Part shown: piece after piece, positions 47,025-59,154 of the stretch
Numbering within the stretch: position 1 is the stretch's first letter
Layout: each line of letters begins with the position of its first letter
NCBI GenBank assembly: GCA_958299035.1
Contig: CATQJL010000316.1
Span: 40,350,025-40,414,024, forward strand
Reading direction: 5' to 3'
Length of the DNA stretch: 64,000 nucleotides
Source: Cylicocyclus nassatus
Lineage: Eukaryota > Nematoda > Chromadorea > Rhabditida > Strongylidae
Position numbers and translations under genes: made by a program
Notes under the pieces: generated by a model
Seen by the model: only the letters and a program-made list of their open reading frames with translations
The model's database searches: none
What the model was told of the DNA's origin: nothing

Positions 47025-48587
47025 TCAACATTTCTTATGCTTATTTTGAAAGCATTGCAAGCAAAAAAAATTTTTGCATTTGCTGCACCTAGTATTGACT
47101 CTCTTGGATCTTCTCGTCGCGATGGCGCTTCCATAGCTCCGTGCAAAGTCCTTGTAACATTTTACACATCGTCGCCTCGCACTCCGTCTTGGTCCTGTGA
47201 TTTCCTCTAACTTATGCTTGTTTGTGGGTGTTTCAGGCTGTGCGTTCAGCCAGGAGCGAATCAAAGATTTTCTGAAATCAATCAATCGCGCTTTTCCACA
47301 TGTCATGTTGTATATGTGCCAAGCGTTGATTACTGCTTCTCGTCAATGATATGGAAGAAAAGTCTGATACACCACTTGGAGGTTTTTCTAATGAATGGAT
47401 AATAGGCTGCCATTTGATCGGAAATATCGATGAAAGATTTTCTAAAATTATAATCTGAGATGACAAGCGGCTTCCCTGAATCGTTTTCCCTACTGTCGTG
47501 GACTGTGGACAACATCAGCACATCGCGCTTATCTTTTCACTTCAACACCAAAATCCCGCTTTGATTCTGCCGCGCGATGTACTCCCCTCGTCTCAGTTTC
47601 GTCTCAATTACATCTCTGGGCAGCCCTCGTCTATTCATCTTGACAGTGCCGACAAGGTTTGTATCTCTCGAAAGTAATTTTTTTGCCAGAGGTATGCTTG
47701 CATACCAGTTGTCAGTATACAAGGTTCTGCCGCAGTCCAAAAGCCCGTCCATGAGCTTCATAGCAACATCCTCGCCTACACTCCCTTCTCTTGGATGCGG
47801 CTGTTTTCCAGCGTAGATGCTCATTTTATATGTGTATCCTCCTCTGGTGCATAACTTGAAAATTTTGATTCCATATCTGTGTCTTTTTTGGGGAGGTACT
47901 GTCGGAACGATTCGTCCTCTGAATGGTACCAAAGATTCATCTATGCAAACGTCTTTGCCTGGTTCATATATGCCTTTAAAACGCAAATTCATCTCGTTGA
48001 GAAATCTCTCCACTTTGTACAGTCAATTACTTTTATCGGCTGTTGCATTATCCGCGAGATGAATATTTTCTAGAAGGGATTCGAATCTAGCTCTCGTAAT
48101 AACTTTTGCGCCAATAGGATTACCACCAAAAACCAGATCTGTCGACCAATAATCGCGCAGTGAGGGCAGCTTGACGATCCCCATTTGCATTGTCAAGGCA
48201 AAAACCTCTTCAATTCAGTCTCTGATGTTTCAGTCCAAGAACGGTCCTTCTGTTTGCCATACCGATTTGTTTCTTCGCAGATATAGCTCAGCAAATCATC
48301 GTCGACAAAAAGACTATAAAAGTCAATTGGCGCTCTGTGCAATTCTCCACGATGTCTGGATAAACTCCGAAGAAAGCATTGAAAGTGTGTCTATTTCTGA
48401 GCCGAATATCCCTCGTCCACATATCACCTGCGACTTCGTCGATCGTCTCGTCTTCTTCGGTCTCACCTTCGTCTGTCTCGTTATCAAATATTTCATCCAC
48501 CTCTTCGGATCCAACAAGCGACCTGCTCTCTTCTTCGTCACTATCTCCCATCAGCAGTTCAAAACTATACTCTTCAACACCGCCCAT
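47025..48587 (-). pseudogene. piggyBac transposase, broken
   Basis: Read on the - strand from ATG 48587: an acidic N-terminus (EEVDEIFDNETDEGETEEDE), LRNRHTFNAFFGVYP; after a frameshift near 48200 LRDYWSTDLVFGGN; then CIDESLVPFRGR (catalytic D), KRHRYGIKIFKLC, YTDNWYASIPLA (catalytic D), LVGTVKMNRRGLP; after a TGA near 47532 DVLMLSTVHDS; after another frameshift AWHIYNM; and a C-terminal cysteine-rich zinc domain (RRRCVKCYKDF, RCSKCKNFFCLQCF) ending at 47025. The order matches DDE piggyBac transposases that recognise TTAA. At least two frameshifts and two stops make it inactive, though both ends are well preserved. Confidence 0.88.
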
Positions 48588-49169
48588 CGCAATTAAGTTC
48601 AGTTATGTGTGCCAAAGCTCAGGTAGCAAACCACTGGCATATACTGGCTAATAGGGAACTTTTTTCTGATTATCACGTAAGCCATCTTATCGATTGGATT
48701 GGATCACCATAAATTTTACGCCAAAATAAAATGTTGCTGGATGAGAATCTATGGGAACTAAAACCACTTTCAAAATATTATATTTTGAGGAACGGTACTA
48801 TTCTATTGCAAGAAAAATCAAAAAATTTGGGAAGTTTGCGCATACTGCAAATCTACCTTGGGCAATGCCAGAAATTTGCCTAGCAAGCTATAATGGCATC
48901 GTAATTGTTTATTCAATGCAAGGATAGTCTTTCAACTTTTTTCAGATAGTTGGAGAATTTACGACCAACAATCAGGGTCAAATCAGTTTGTTACAGTACC
49001 CCTACCGTAACACAACAGTATAGCACTATGGCAGTCTGCGACTGCCATATTCGGAATCAGCGTATCCAATAACCTAAGAATAGCGACGATTACCTGAAAA
49101 ATTGACCTCCAGTCGTCTTGGTCTCAAGTGGCAGACACTCGCAATTACGCGCGGTCGTCAATGTGTTAA

Positions 49170-51014
49170 GCAGCAACCTGATATATCAGCTATTGAAGCA
49201 TCACTATGCCTTTCATTCTTGTTTGCATAACTAAGGGGTCATGGTTCAGCGCTATGGCTGGCGTCTCAGTGGGACAGCAACTATGACTGAATGGTGGAGT
49301 TTGTCAAGCTCGCAGCAATGGCCTATTTCGTAGTTCTTTGCTTTCATCTGATTAAACACACTTGCTTCCTATTTTTGATAAAATCATAACCCTAATCTTA
49401 TAATATCAAACTGCACTTTACTAGCAGTAAAGCAATGCACATTGAACTGCAGTGAAAATTACCGGCAAAATCCGATGTAAGAGGCACAGTATCCGATCTT
49501 ATCATTCTCGATGTAAACAAAAAATAAGTAGTGCCTTGCTTCTTTCAAATGATCGTTGTTTGCACAGCTTCAATGAACATGCAATGACCTCGCGAACAAA
49601 TCTTCTTATGATTAAGATGATGGATAACTAATGACACTAGAGCATTCCTAATGCAAAGGAGAAATCGTTACAGCCTTTGAACTCTCCTCAAACACCGTCC
49701 AGTTCGCAATACTACTCTATGTCAATGTGCTTACTTCCATATTTTTTTTTCTCAAAGGTGCGTTACAAACTCAAGCACTTTTTCGAAAAACAACATCCTG
49801 GTATAAGACCATTTTTCATAAATTTGCCAAAATTTAGTGCACCTTTCACTAATGATCTACATTTCCGTAAAATGAAGTAACTCATAACTAAGATATTGAA
49901 AGAGGCAAGGAGTCCTCGTGATTATCTTATTTCTTTGTTGACTGACCTTATTTTCAGCGATTTACGAGGTCTACCGCCGGTCAAAGTGTGATTATCGTTA
50001 GCCGGATGTCTCAATCTATGTCTTCACTGTTCAATTCTCGGTTTTATCTTTAGCAAGCAACTTTCGCGAGACGTAAGCAAATTCTATAAACTCCATTATG
50101 AGGTCCGGATTCTATGGCAACTATTAGCTCGCAATAAGTTTCGTTTAAATTGAAGGGGAAAAACCCCCCACATCTTTTCAAGTTTCCACGTTCTCAGAAT
50201 TTGTATTGTGGTAGCTCGAAAATAAGTCACACATAAAAAGTGCAGTTTCTGAAGTTTTCTAAAATTTTTGAACTTGAAGAATTTGTTGTCTTGCGTTATT
50301 GAAGAGCTCAACTTTTCGGACCGCCTTTATTTTCGCACTGATGCTTCCGGTAATCCATAAAATTTCTAAGAAAATGAAGGAGAGGAAAGTAGTCTGAGAA
50401 CAAAGAAATATGGAGGTTGAAGTGCTGTTAGTGAGTGTCTTTTTATCGAATGTAACTTACGCCCCTAAAAATAATCCTGATGGATAGCGTTTGATCTTTT
50501 TCTCATATATGCCTGCCAAATATGAGACTTCCATCCCAGTTTCTAAAATTTTCAAGAAGAGTACAAATAAAGTGTAAAGAACTTATGTTACGACGTAACA
50601 GAAAAGAACAATGTTATCAGCAAAAGTGTAGAAAAAAGCAACACAGCTTCGGCGGTCTGAAAACTAACTGTCACTCACTCCAAAGAGGATGTAGTGATCG
50701 ATATGATAGAGAAACCTTAGACTTCTTGCTGTCGCTTTTCAGTAATGATGATGCTCTGATTAATTGCTTTGCGTATAATCACTATCTGTGTGGTCAAGTT
50801 GGAGCCATATAGTACGCTCCTTCCATATCAAGACTAATCAAGCTTGTTTTACAACCTGATAACGACCTCACTGCGAGCAACTGAAACTCCAACCACAGTT
50901 CGAGACGTCAGCTTAACAGCTCAAAGCTACCTTCTTTATAAGCCTCTGATAATATCAATATATCATTCTTTACTCAATCAATTAGACTGGTACTTATGGT
51001 GTTTATTATTCCAG
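49170..51014. other. boundary between repeat-rich and gene-rich parts
   Basis: No clear gene or repeat. An open frame at 50522-50812 on + contains a basic stretch (LMLRRNRKEQCYQQKCRKK) but lacks recognisable domains. The last bases before 51015 (TTATTATTCCAG) look like a splice or trans-splice acceptor for the next gene. Confidence 0.45.
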
Positions 51015-53239
51015 ATGCTTTGGGCCCTTCTACTCATTCTTGTTCTCGGAGCAGATGCAGCGAAGTCAAAATGCGTAGACGGAAAGGACAACGTTATTAG
51101 GATCCACGACACAACAAACGGTAATTCTTTGTAACTAGATTCTAAATTAAAAATAAAATTTGCGGTTTTGACTATACAAGTTCATTGAAACCTCAGATAA
51201 AAGAGTGCCATTAACCTGCCTTCATTGCCAGTTGATCCGGTTTCTGCATGGAAATACCTTCGATATTTTCTACTTATTTTTTATTATATGATTTAAAAAT
51301 TGCAAATAAGATTTGCTGCTGTTCTATAACCTGATTATTTTAAACATTCACTCCAGGGACATTGTGAACGTTTATGGTGTTTTGAATTTTGAAGGTGATT
51401 TCATAGCTTCTGACTTTATAAGGAAATTTTTTTATACGCTCTGGCAGGAAAGCTTGTAAGAAAAGTATTTGTGTATGCTATTACTTCAGCCAATAATCAA
51501 GATCTTTGAAAATTCTTTATTGGTTAACATTTCGGCGATTTCGTCTTCGTCAGGACCTGGGAGTTCGAGTCAAACCAAGAAAGAATTCTAGAAAATCTTG
51601 ACTATTGGCTGAGGTAATAGCATACACATATATAACATGCCAAGATTGAAAGAGCGACAGCCGAACGTGGAAAGTTCTTCAAGATTCAAGGAAAGTATTT
51701 TTTAAAAATCGGCTTTGAAAATTACTCTTGGTTGCAAGTTCCTCTTAATGTTATCCGAATACTTTCTACACTTTCCAGAAGATTAGCAATTACATGTAAT
51801 TGTGGACTTCCATGTCAATAAGTTCAATGTTTATTCGAACTTCTACAGGCTTTCTCTAATATTAGATGTCAAACGTTATAGGAAAAGGAAAAATTTTGGT
51901 AAAGGACGTTGAGATCGGCACCTATGACAAAAACAAGAAACCTATCTGCGCAGATGGAAAGCCCCAATTCACCTTCCCAGGACATTTCAAATTGCTGAAA
52001 GGTAGGGTAGCCTTAGTATTCATAAGATTATGTTCTATGCGGAAATTGTAGGCACTGTCGAAGTGGTTGAACCAGTGAAGGATGGGAAAGATCCTATTCA
52101 GCTATCTGTCAGCCTTGAGAAGAACTCATTCTTAGTGGGTGTAGTGTGCGAGGAAGGAAAGAGTAAAAACCAATTTGTTCCCAATGAGATGTGGTAAGTC
52201 GTAGAAGGAAATTTTTCGGCTAATTTGACACTATAAGGTGCAGAATTTTTATATAAGCAGAGCCGAAAACCACTATCCCTGCGATTTTTATAATCGAAAT
52301 CAGATTATCTTATTACAGCACATTCGACCTATGCAAGATCTCTTCACTCTGCAATGTGCTTGCAACGCAGACGCCTGATCCTGTGGATATTACAAAATTC
52401 ATTGACAAAGAATTCATTGATATGGGGCCAATGCCTATTCCTCAATTATCTGTGGGTATTTCGCATCTCTTATGATATCTTGGAATAATAATTTCTTTGG
52501 AAAAATATCGTCAAGATTCTGGAATGTGTCAAAAACCTTTTTGCACATGTGCGCTCGGAGGAAAGAAGCTACCAGCATTTATATTCTATGTTTGAGTACT
52601 TCCCGATTCATTTGAGCTTTTGGGACATTGGACCGCGTTGGTGTCCGTAGGGGAATTGGCGAAAATGAGAAATAAAAAAGATGGACAGGAAATAAAAATA
52701 AAGAGAAAACATGAGACGGTTTTATCAGGCACTACAATCTTGCTTTTTAAGAATTTGTCAGGAGAAGTACTAGTCTCCAGTTCCAGAGCAGAATTTGGAA
52801 TTAGCAATAAACACCCTGATAATGATGCAATTTTAGAAATCAGGAATGAGTAGTAGCTGAAAACCTTTGAACTTTCGTTTTTGCAGTCTTTCACCGGCTA
52901 TTTGCCTGAGCTAATTCAGGAAGCTTTATAACTTGTTTTCAGGGAGAATGGCAGCTTTCGGTCAAACTTATGCAGGGTAAAAAGGTTCTTGGAGGAATTC
53001 GAGTTGGAAAGGGTAGCGAATGGCTCAACATCGAGGTGAGTAGAACGAACGTAATCACTGCAAAGCGTGTGTTAGACATGGAGAAATTTTACTGGTTTTG
53101 TCCTTGATCATCGCCAAACAATTTACCTTATGAGTAAAGATGAGCACATGCTATGCCAATTACATCGTTGCAGACCGTCGAAGGAGAAGGCGAAATCAAA
53201 TACGAAACCAGCGAGCCACAACCTCATGGAGAATTGTAG
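51015..53239 (+). CDS. secreted ML/GM2-activator-like lipid-binding protein
   Basis: Exon 1, 51015-51120: ATG directly after a CCAG acceptor, signal peptide MLWALLLILVLGADA, then KCVDGKDNVIR. Exon 2, 51866-52001 (CADGKPQFTFPGHFKLLK); exon 3, 52052-52193 (GTVEVVEP, LSVSLEKNSFLVGVVC); exon 4, 52319-52451 (CTFDLCKISSLCNVLATQTP, MGPMPIPQLS); exon 5, 52943-53035 (GEWQLSVKLMQGKKVLGGIR); exon 6, 53174-53239. Exons 2-6 join in perfect phase. The cysteine spacing, the CTF-xxx-C-NVL stretch and the final G-W-xx-SV-L-GK-xLGGIR strand fit GM2 activator/ML proteins, which hold a lipid in a beta-sandwich. Exon 1 to exon 2 does not join in phase, so a small exon is probably missing from my model in the 745-base intron, which holds a MITE. 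The protein ends HGEL, loosely like an ER-retention tail. Confidence 0.6.
51471..51628. mobile_element. MITE in intron of ML-like gene
   Basis: TGTGTATGCTATTACTTCAG and its complement bound a 158-base element with inverted repeats of over 40 bases and a short unrelated centre. It lengthens the first intron of the ML-like gene. Confidence 0.8.
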
Positions 53240-54879
53240 ACTTCACAGAAATATTTGTTGTCAGTCTTTCGTTAAAATTTAGGGAACCATTGCTTTAATT
53301 ATGTCTTAACCATGACTGGCCGGGTTGTCTGTATGTGATCCTATGGCCTTTTAATAATTCTAAGTTCAGGATTTCTTTCTTGTTTCTGTTATTGGATTGG
53401 TTGTTTCTGTACAGTAAACAAATATCTATTTTCTTTCCATAAAAAGCAAGCCGCGCATATCATGCAGCGAATGAGATTTAAATGGTGCAAAAGTGTACCA
53501 TAAAACAAACATCTGACTGGTGTGCATGGCTGACATGACTCAAGGAAACTTAAACATAGCTGGCATAGGATGTGTCATACCTGATAGCATTCCGTAATGA
53601 AAAGAAACATACTTCTCAAAAATTTCGTTCTCTCAACAATTTGGGAGACGCGCCATACTTTCTGCTTGAAATCTCATTCACCTGATCCACTTCGCTAATG
53701 TCAAATTAGCGAACTGACGAATAGCAAAGCGGATTTGCACTTGATACTCTTCATCCCCTTCCCGATTGGTCAGTTCACTGATTTGACCAATAGCGAAGTG
53801 AGTGAAGTGGATTGGATCCATGGGATAAAGTGGAACAAGTAAGGCGCGTACCTAATACATAGAGGTATGAGCTTTTGAGATCTATCAACTTCACTCCACT
53901 TTTAATCAGTGTCTGCTAGGGGCAAGCGGTGAAAATTTCTCATTAAAATTGTTGTACATAATCGACTATAATACAAGAATAAACGCCAAACATCAGCTCA
54001 ATAAATTCAAAAAAAAATTTATTCAAAATCAGTTTAACAGTAGCTTGTAGCCGAGCAACAGCATATTTTTGTATCAGAACTTTCCAATCATATTCATAAA
54101 CAGTTTGAACTTTACGAGTAACTTCTTGCATGAATTCGAGAAGCAACTTTTGATACAATCCCACTGTGTGCGAAAGGTACTGAGTGCTCAAAAGTGATTA
54201 CACTACAGAGATTTGAAATTTGGACCAGTTAAAAGTGATTACACTACGGAAATTCAAAATTTGAATTTCTATGACCTGTTCTTTATAACTTTTTTTCTGA
54301 AGTCAAAAAAGGGGAATCCTCGTAGCATAATCCAGAGAGCCACTTTCAATTTTGAAACACATAGCTGGAATATCTGAATGTTCTGATTTGCAAGTAAAGG
54401 TAAGACAGTGACTGCTGTATTTTTGGATAATTCAAACAACTCACTGTTTAATCTATGCCTGCAAATTTAAATTTCTGCAATTTTACGAGCATGGCGAACA
54501 AACCATCGAAAGAAAATTTTTTTCCCTGGCTCCTTTGCAATTTCTCTTTTGGGTTCTAGATGTATTACATCCAAAGCGGGCTTTTGTTCTGCAGTCAGAA
54601 TTTTTAGCGCTTCATTGCGGGCGGTTGTCTGTGTCAAGTCGAGAACAGTTACCCTACATCGTCTGGACTGATAATATGTGTACAGTGACTGGTACTTCTA
54701 TACAAGGTAGCAACAATGTGATAGCATTCTTAAGCGTGGTTTACGGCTCAAAATACAAAATAAGTTTACTGATAGACGTAACGAAAAATCGTCATCTTTA
54801 TGCAACTTACAATCTTATTACACTACTTATAATGGACTTCGGGCAAGCCGTTCAGGTGCTTTACGGATTTTTTTTTCAG
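53240..54879. other. intergenic, with one small MITE
   Basis: A small inverted-repeat element lies at about 53684-53816 (ATCCACTTCGCTAATG... against ...GTGAGTGAAGTGGAT). Two copies of AAAAGTGATTACACTAC lie at 54190 and 54230. An open frame at 54535-54933 on + has no recognised domain and overlaps the next candidate gene's acceptor. Confidence 0.45.
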
Positions 54880-55376
54880 GTTCTCGCGATTCCTATGAAG
54901 GCATGGACACCAAAACCTCAATTAGAGCTTTGATTAGTACCATATTGGAACAAGCTGTAAACGATGAACGCTGAGTAACCATGCAGAAGTCGTCAGCAGT
55001 GAAACATTCAAACTAGCACGAAAGCAGTGGTTAATCTCGCTAAAAGTCACATGTTCCTGAACTTCATTGTGCTGTCATACCCAAAAGATCCATGGATGGA
55101 GATGGAACTGCAAGCTGATATGAGATGCGAACCATGTTAGTGTTATAATAATCTAACATTGAAAAAATGGATACATTTCACGCAAACTCCATTTGCATTG
55201 TTTCTTCCAGATCGCAGAGGCTGCAAAGCTTGTGCACTGGACAAGCATGTAATTCCAAGAATGTGCTGTACTCGCAACAAAATTTATGCTCAACATTGCC
55301 CTTTGTGGTATGTGCTTCTATCTGTTTTATGTGCAGTATTACACTGAACAATGCTCATGAAAATATTTGCGCTTAG
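54880..55376 (+). CDS. candidate cysteine-rich protein, 3' exons
   Basis: Pieces on +: from 54880 (SRDSYEGMDTKTSIRALI, STILEQA); from about 55018 (LAKSHMFLNFIVL, DPWMEMELQADMRCEP); from 55211 after TTCTTCCAG (DRRGCKACALDKHVIP, RMCCTRNKIYAQHC). The last exon either reads on to a stop at 55345-55347 or splices a 29-base intron to end NAHENICA at 55376; the latter is phase-consistent but the intron would be very short. The first two joins are unresolved. Eight or more cysteines in the last part suggest a secreted disulphide-rich protein. Not recognised; it might be decayed. Confidence 0.35.
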
Positions 55377-55570
55377 TAAACATAACCACCTCAGATAAGA
55401 AGACTAGTAGAAAAGTAGTGCTTTACTAGATTAAATGACTTTTTCCTCATTTTTTCAGATTCCTACTCTCCAAATTTCTGTCAACTCTTTCCTTCTCCAC
55501 ACTGCTTTTTCTTTCCTCATTACCAAGATATCTAAAGATATTTTTCTTGGCGAAAACCTTAGAGTTTAGA

Positions 55571-58500
55571 ATGAGAGTACTGCTATTGCTAGTGGTGTGC
55601 ATCGGCACTTATGCTGCTGACGAACTTCCAACCACAACCGATTTGAGCCAGGGAGCGAAGACTAAAATTGAAGTTTCCGAGCTTCGTTTTCGACCAGATG
55701 ACATGTTCAAACATCTGGTAGAAAAAATAGAGGTATGTACGCGGCGAAGCATCAGGCATAGGCAGAGATTTGAAATAATAAGTGTTTAGGAATACTTTGC
55801 ATATCTTTGCAAAAGATGCGAGGAGTTCATAAAGAAGATTGATGAAGAAATTGAAAGTGAAAAGGTAAAAAAGGTGAGATAGGTTTTTTTTAGGTTTTGC
55901 ATATAAGTAAGGGAAAATCGCAAATAAAAAATGCAAGAAAGATATAAAACATCGCTTCAGTTTGTTTTGCAAAAGGAGGACGCTTTCATAAATGACGAAA
56001 AATGTTCTCTAGTTGAATTAAAAGTCAGACTTCACTAACCTTCTTTGAACTTTGCCCTTCCAAAAGCTTCCAGTATACTTAATTATGAACTTATGCAGAG
56101 AACTTGTTTTCATCCGTAAGCAACTAAATTACTCTTCTAGGAACTCTTCCTGGACATTCGTAGATCTAAAACACATTCAGTTCATACTCCATTACAAGAA
56201 ATTAGCCAGTTTTCTACGAATCATACCAAAATCCAAGAAGAAACCAAATTGCTGTATTATTTTTGATTTTGCTCAGTTTTGCTACAGGTGAACTCATGTG
56301 TGTTTGTGAATGCAAAAATTGCCTCAAGTACCAGCATATTTGTCATTTTTATTAGGGTTTCGCCACAATATGTGTCATAGATCTTAGAAAGTGCAAACGC
56401 TGCAATAATTTGTGTAACCCCTGACATTCTAAGATTTACCCGCAAAGAGGGCATCAATGAAGAGCCCGCACACCGACTCTGATCGTCACCCACTTGATCT
56501 CAATATTTAGCCAGCCCAATGGTCAGCGATTGTTGCGCATCTCGTTGATCATATTCGTTGCGTGAGCCATTCACGGTAATCTGAAATCTGGAAATAACTT
56601 CTTTAATGAACGATTCTACTGTAAACGCTGCCTATAGTAAGGGGTCAGGCGAAACAAAAAAATCTCATCTTTCGAGAAAATGTTAACAGAAGGCCCTTCT
56701 GCCTCTCTGTGGTCTTGGTCTTAATCTGCAGTGAACGCTCACGTCTGGCGTAGATTGATGACTATATCATGAGAGAGTTTGCGAATCACAAAGCAACCTT
56801 TTTTTTCAGAATATTTAATCAGTGCTACGACTATCATAGCAACAAACAAAGCAGTAGATTGCTTCGTATGAGAGCTACAAGCTTGATAGTTCGAAGAGGA
56901 GATCGTCATGCCATCATATGTATCGTTGAAACCAAATTGGGCTTTATCAACTTGTAATGAACTTCATGGCTTAGGTCAACAATTAGTCAGGTTGCAGTCA
57001 CTTGCTTCTGGGTTTCATACTTATTGTTGTTATTGTCAAAACACTGAGTCATCAGATAACAGAGATGCATTCCTCCATTTGCCAATTATTAGCGATCTTC
57101 TGCACTTGAGAACAATGACTCTACTCAAATAACTAGTATTTTACCTAACCTATCATGAGCAATCGTTTCGAGTTGTTGAACGGTCCCTCGACAGACACCT
57201 GAAAAATATCAAATATGCTTTGAGAATTCCAATACAAGACACGTGAGTAGAACGCATTGTCATGTTCTACAGCATCTCTCGTTCAATATTTCCTTACTAA
57301 ACGCGCACAGTTCCATAACAACTCGAAATGTACTTTTATAGCCAGCTACCTTCGGAGCAAATTTTATGCTTTCAACTTATTGTAGTTTCATGCCCTGATG
57401 ATTCAAGAAAAAGAAGGTGTGTGGTAGCCAACCTCTTCTCCCCTTTATAAGTTTCATGAGGCTAATTTGAAGTTCCTCTATTTCGAGATAATTCCAATTT
57501 TTCAGAAGGAAAGGCAGGCTTGTCGCATAATTCAAGCACTTCTGAAATTTTTTCAATCTTTAACGGGAGGGGAGAGGAGGAGGGGGAGGGTGGAAGGGGG
57601 CACTGTTACTTACATATAACGACTATATCATATTGGCGTTAGGCATTTTTTGAGTTCTACCAAATATCTCCTGATTAAAAATGATATCCCATGATGTGCT
57701 TACTGTTTGATTGTTAATAACTCTCTTGTTATGAAGTCGAGAAGCATTAGCTTCATTTTGTAGAGCTGGCTTCACTTAGATTTACAGTATCAAGCGAGTT
57801 ACCGTCCTCCCTTCGTTACTGTAGGATTACAGTAAGAATTTTGAGGAGGATTTTGCTTCATTAAGGATCATATTTTAGGTCTAAAAAACTAAAGAAGCTG
57901 AAAACTTCTACGCTAGGTCAAATGAAATCGCTGATTCCAAATATGAAACTCGCATCTTCACCGTAACGCTTTTTTCATTAGTTTATGCAAGGTTTATTAC
58001 AATAACCGATTTCCGGTATCGTTAAAAAATCGATTACGCCGTTTAAAAAGCTCTGATTGTGAGATCCCACAGAAAGTTATGTAATGAAACCAGCATGCAT
58101 TGAAACGTTGTTATACACTTTTCCAATTTTTTTTCAACATTTCAAACGGCCTATATCGCAGTAGCGCCATATGTTGCGGGTTTCTACAGTAATCCTACAG
58201 TAATGAAGAGGGATTGGTAATTCGCTTTATACTGCAAATCTAAGTTGACGCCACCTTTACAAAACGGAGCTTAAAGCTTCTCGAAAGACTTTCACTGCAA
58301 GAGAGTTATTGACAATTAAGCAGTAAGTACATATTGTTGGGACAGCCTGTATAATATGAAGCGATGTTTCAGGATGCAGTGAATCTTTGCAAGATGGCGA
58401 TCAAGCGTGAACCCTGGACAGGGATGTGCGTAACGCTTATGACAGACATCCTGGAAGCTGTATACAAGCAACTACGACACTTTGAGCCCAAGCCCGAACT

Positions 58501-58769
58501 ATGCGCCCATCTGCGACTTTGCGACTCTTGCGATGTCAATGTTACCAGGTATATGTATAAGATCTGAAATGGAAACAAGAAAGGAGTAGTATTGGATTTG
58601 TATGCGAAGTAAATAATCCAAATTTGGTTGCAGATCAGCACTGAATATAGTCGCTAGATCTCCTGAAGCTAATCCAGCTTTTCTGATCAGCAAACTTTCG
58701 GAGCTGCATTCTACCATGACTCACTTCGCTACCACAAATGTGCACAAGGATGAGATCATTGACTTCTGA
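55571..58769 (+). CDS. secreted saposin-B domain protein
   Basis: Four exons join in perfect phase: 55571-55732 (signal peptide MRVLLLLVVCIGTYA, then ELRFRPDDMFKHLVEKIE), 55790-55873 (AYLCKRCEEFIKKIDEE), 58373-58548 (LCKMAIKREPWTGMCVTLM ... LCAHLRLCDSC), 58634-58769 (ends DEIIDF). The six cysteines follow the saposin-B pattern: CxxC, 23 residues, C, 12, C, 24, C, 5, C. An alternative donor at 55865 would shorten the second gap to 20, so the longer exon is favoured. Total about 185 residues with one domain. Such proteins bind or perturb lipid membranes; nematodes have many, some acting in the gut. The second intron of 2.5 kb holds a MITE that ends about 20 bases before exon 3. Confidence 0.85.
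57680..58349. mobile_element. TA-type MITE in saposin gene intron
   Basis: A diverged copy of the family at 1866-2511 and 59155-59831: GTTTGATTGTTAATAACTCTC near the left, its complement near the right, and the end GGGACAGCCTG followed by TA. The left end is worn. Only 23 bases separate the right end from saposin exon 3, so the element supplies most of the sequence just before that acceptor. Confidence 0.7.
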
Positions 58770-59154
58770 TCAACCATTGTGTGCATATTATGATTCTTCA
58801 ACGAATGAAGAAGATTGTTTGTTACCCTCCGCAGTAAAAATTTTGTTGCTCCGGGAAAACATTGACTTATGCGCCATCAACCCTACCAAAATTTATTTGC
58901 TGATTATGAAGATAAGCCTTGAGTAAGTGATACTGCTGATACTGCTGATACTTCGTGGATCGTGTCAACCGAATGCTTAGATATGTGGTAAGCACTAAGG
59001 ATAATAATTGTTGAAGACTGTCTGCGAACATATGAGAAAAGCCAGAAATCGTTAAGAAAATATGGAGCAAAGAGAGAATTTATTCCTGAGTTTGGTATGG
59101 TTTCTCTGGTGAACACCTTTCTTTAAATGAGTTTGTTATCCCCGTCTGATTAAT
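58770..59154. other. intergenic, no feature seen
   Basis: Downstream of the saposin gene stop. AATAAA-like sequence is not obvious. A short ACTGCTGATACTGCTGATACT repeat lies at 58931-58951. Confidence 0.4.

Larger units (their letters stand above)
46313..49165 (-). mobile_element. complete piggyBac-type transposon
   Basis: Terminal repeats CACGTTGACGACCGC (46313-46327) and GCGGTCGTCAATGTG (49151-49165) match inversely at 14 of 15 bases, and TTAA lies directly outside both (46309-46312, 49166-49169), the piggyBac target. The left end also has two subterminal units GACCGCTTGACACACATGG (46323 and 46369). It carries one transposase pseudogene on the - strand. Length 2853 bases. Confidence 0.9.

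Noticed and set aside
51550..51580. tRNA B-box-like GGGAGTTCGAGTC in the ML-gene intron
   Set aside because: No A box or cloverleaf could be found; it is inside a MITE.
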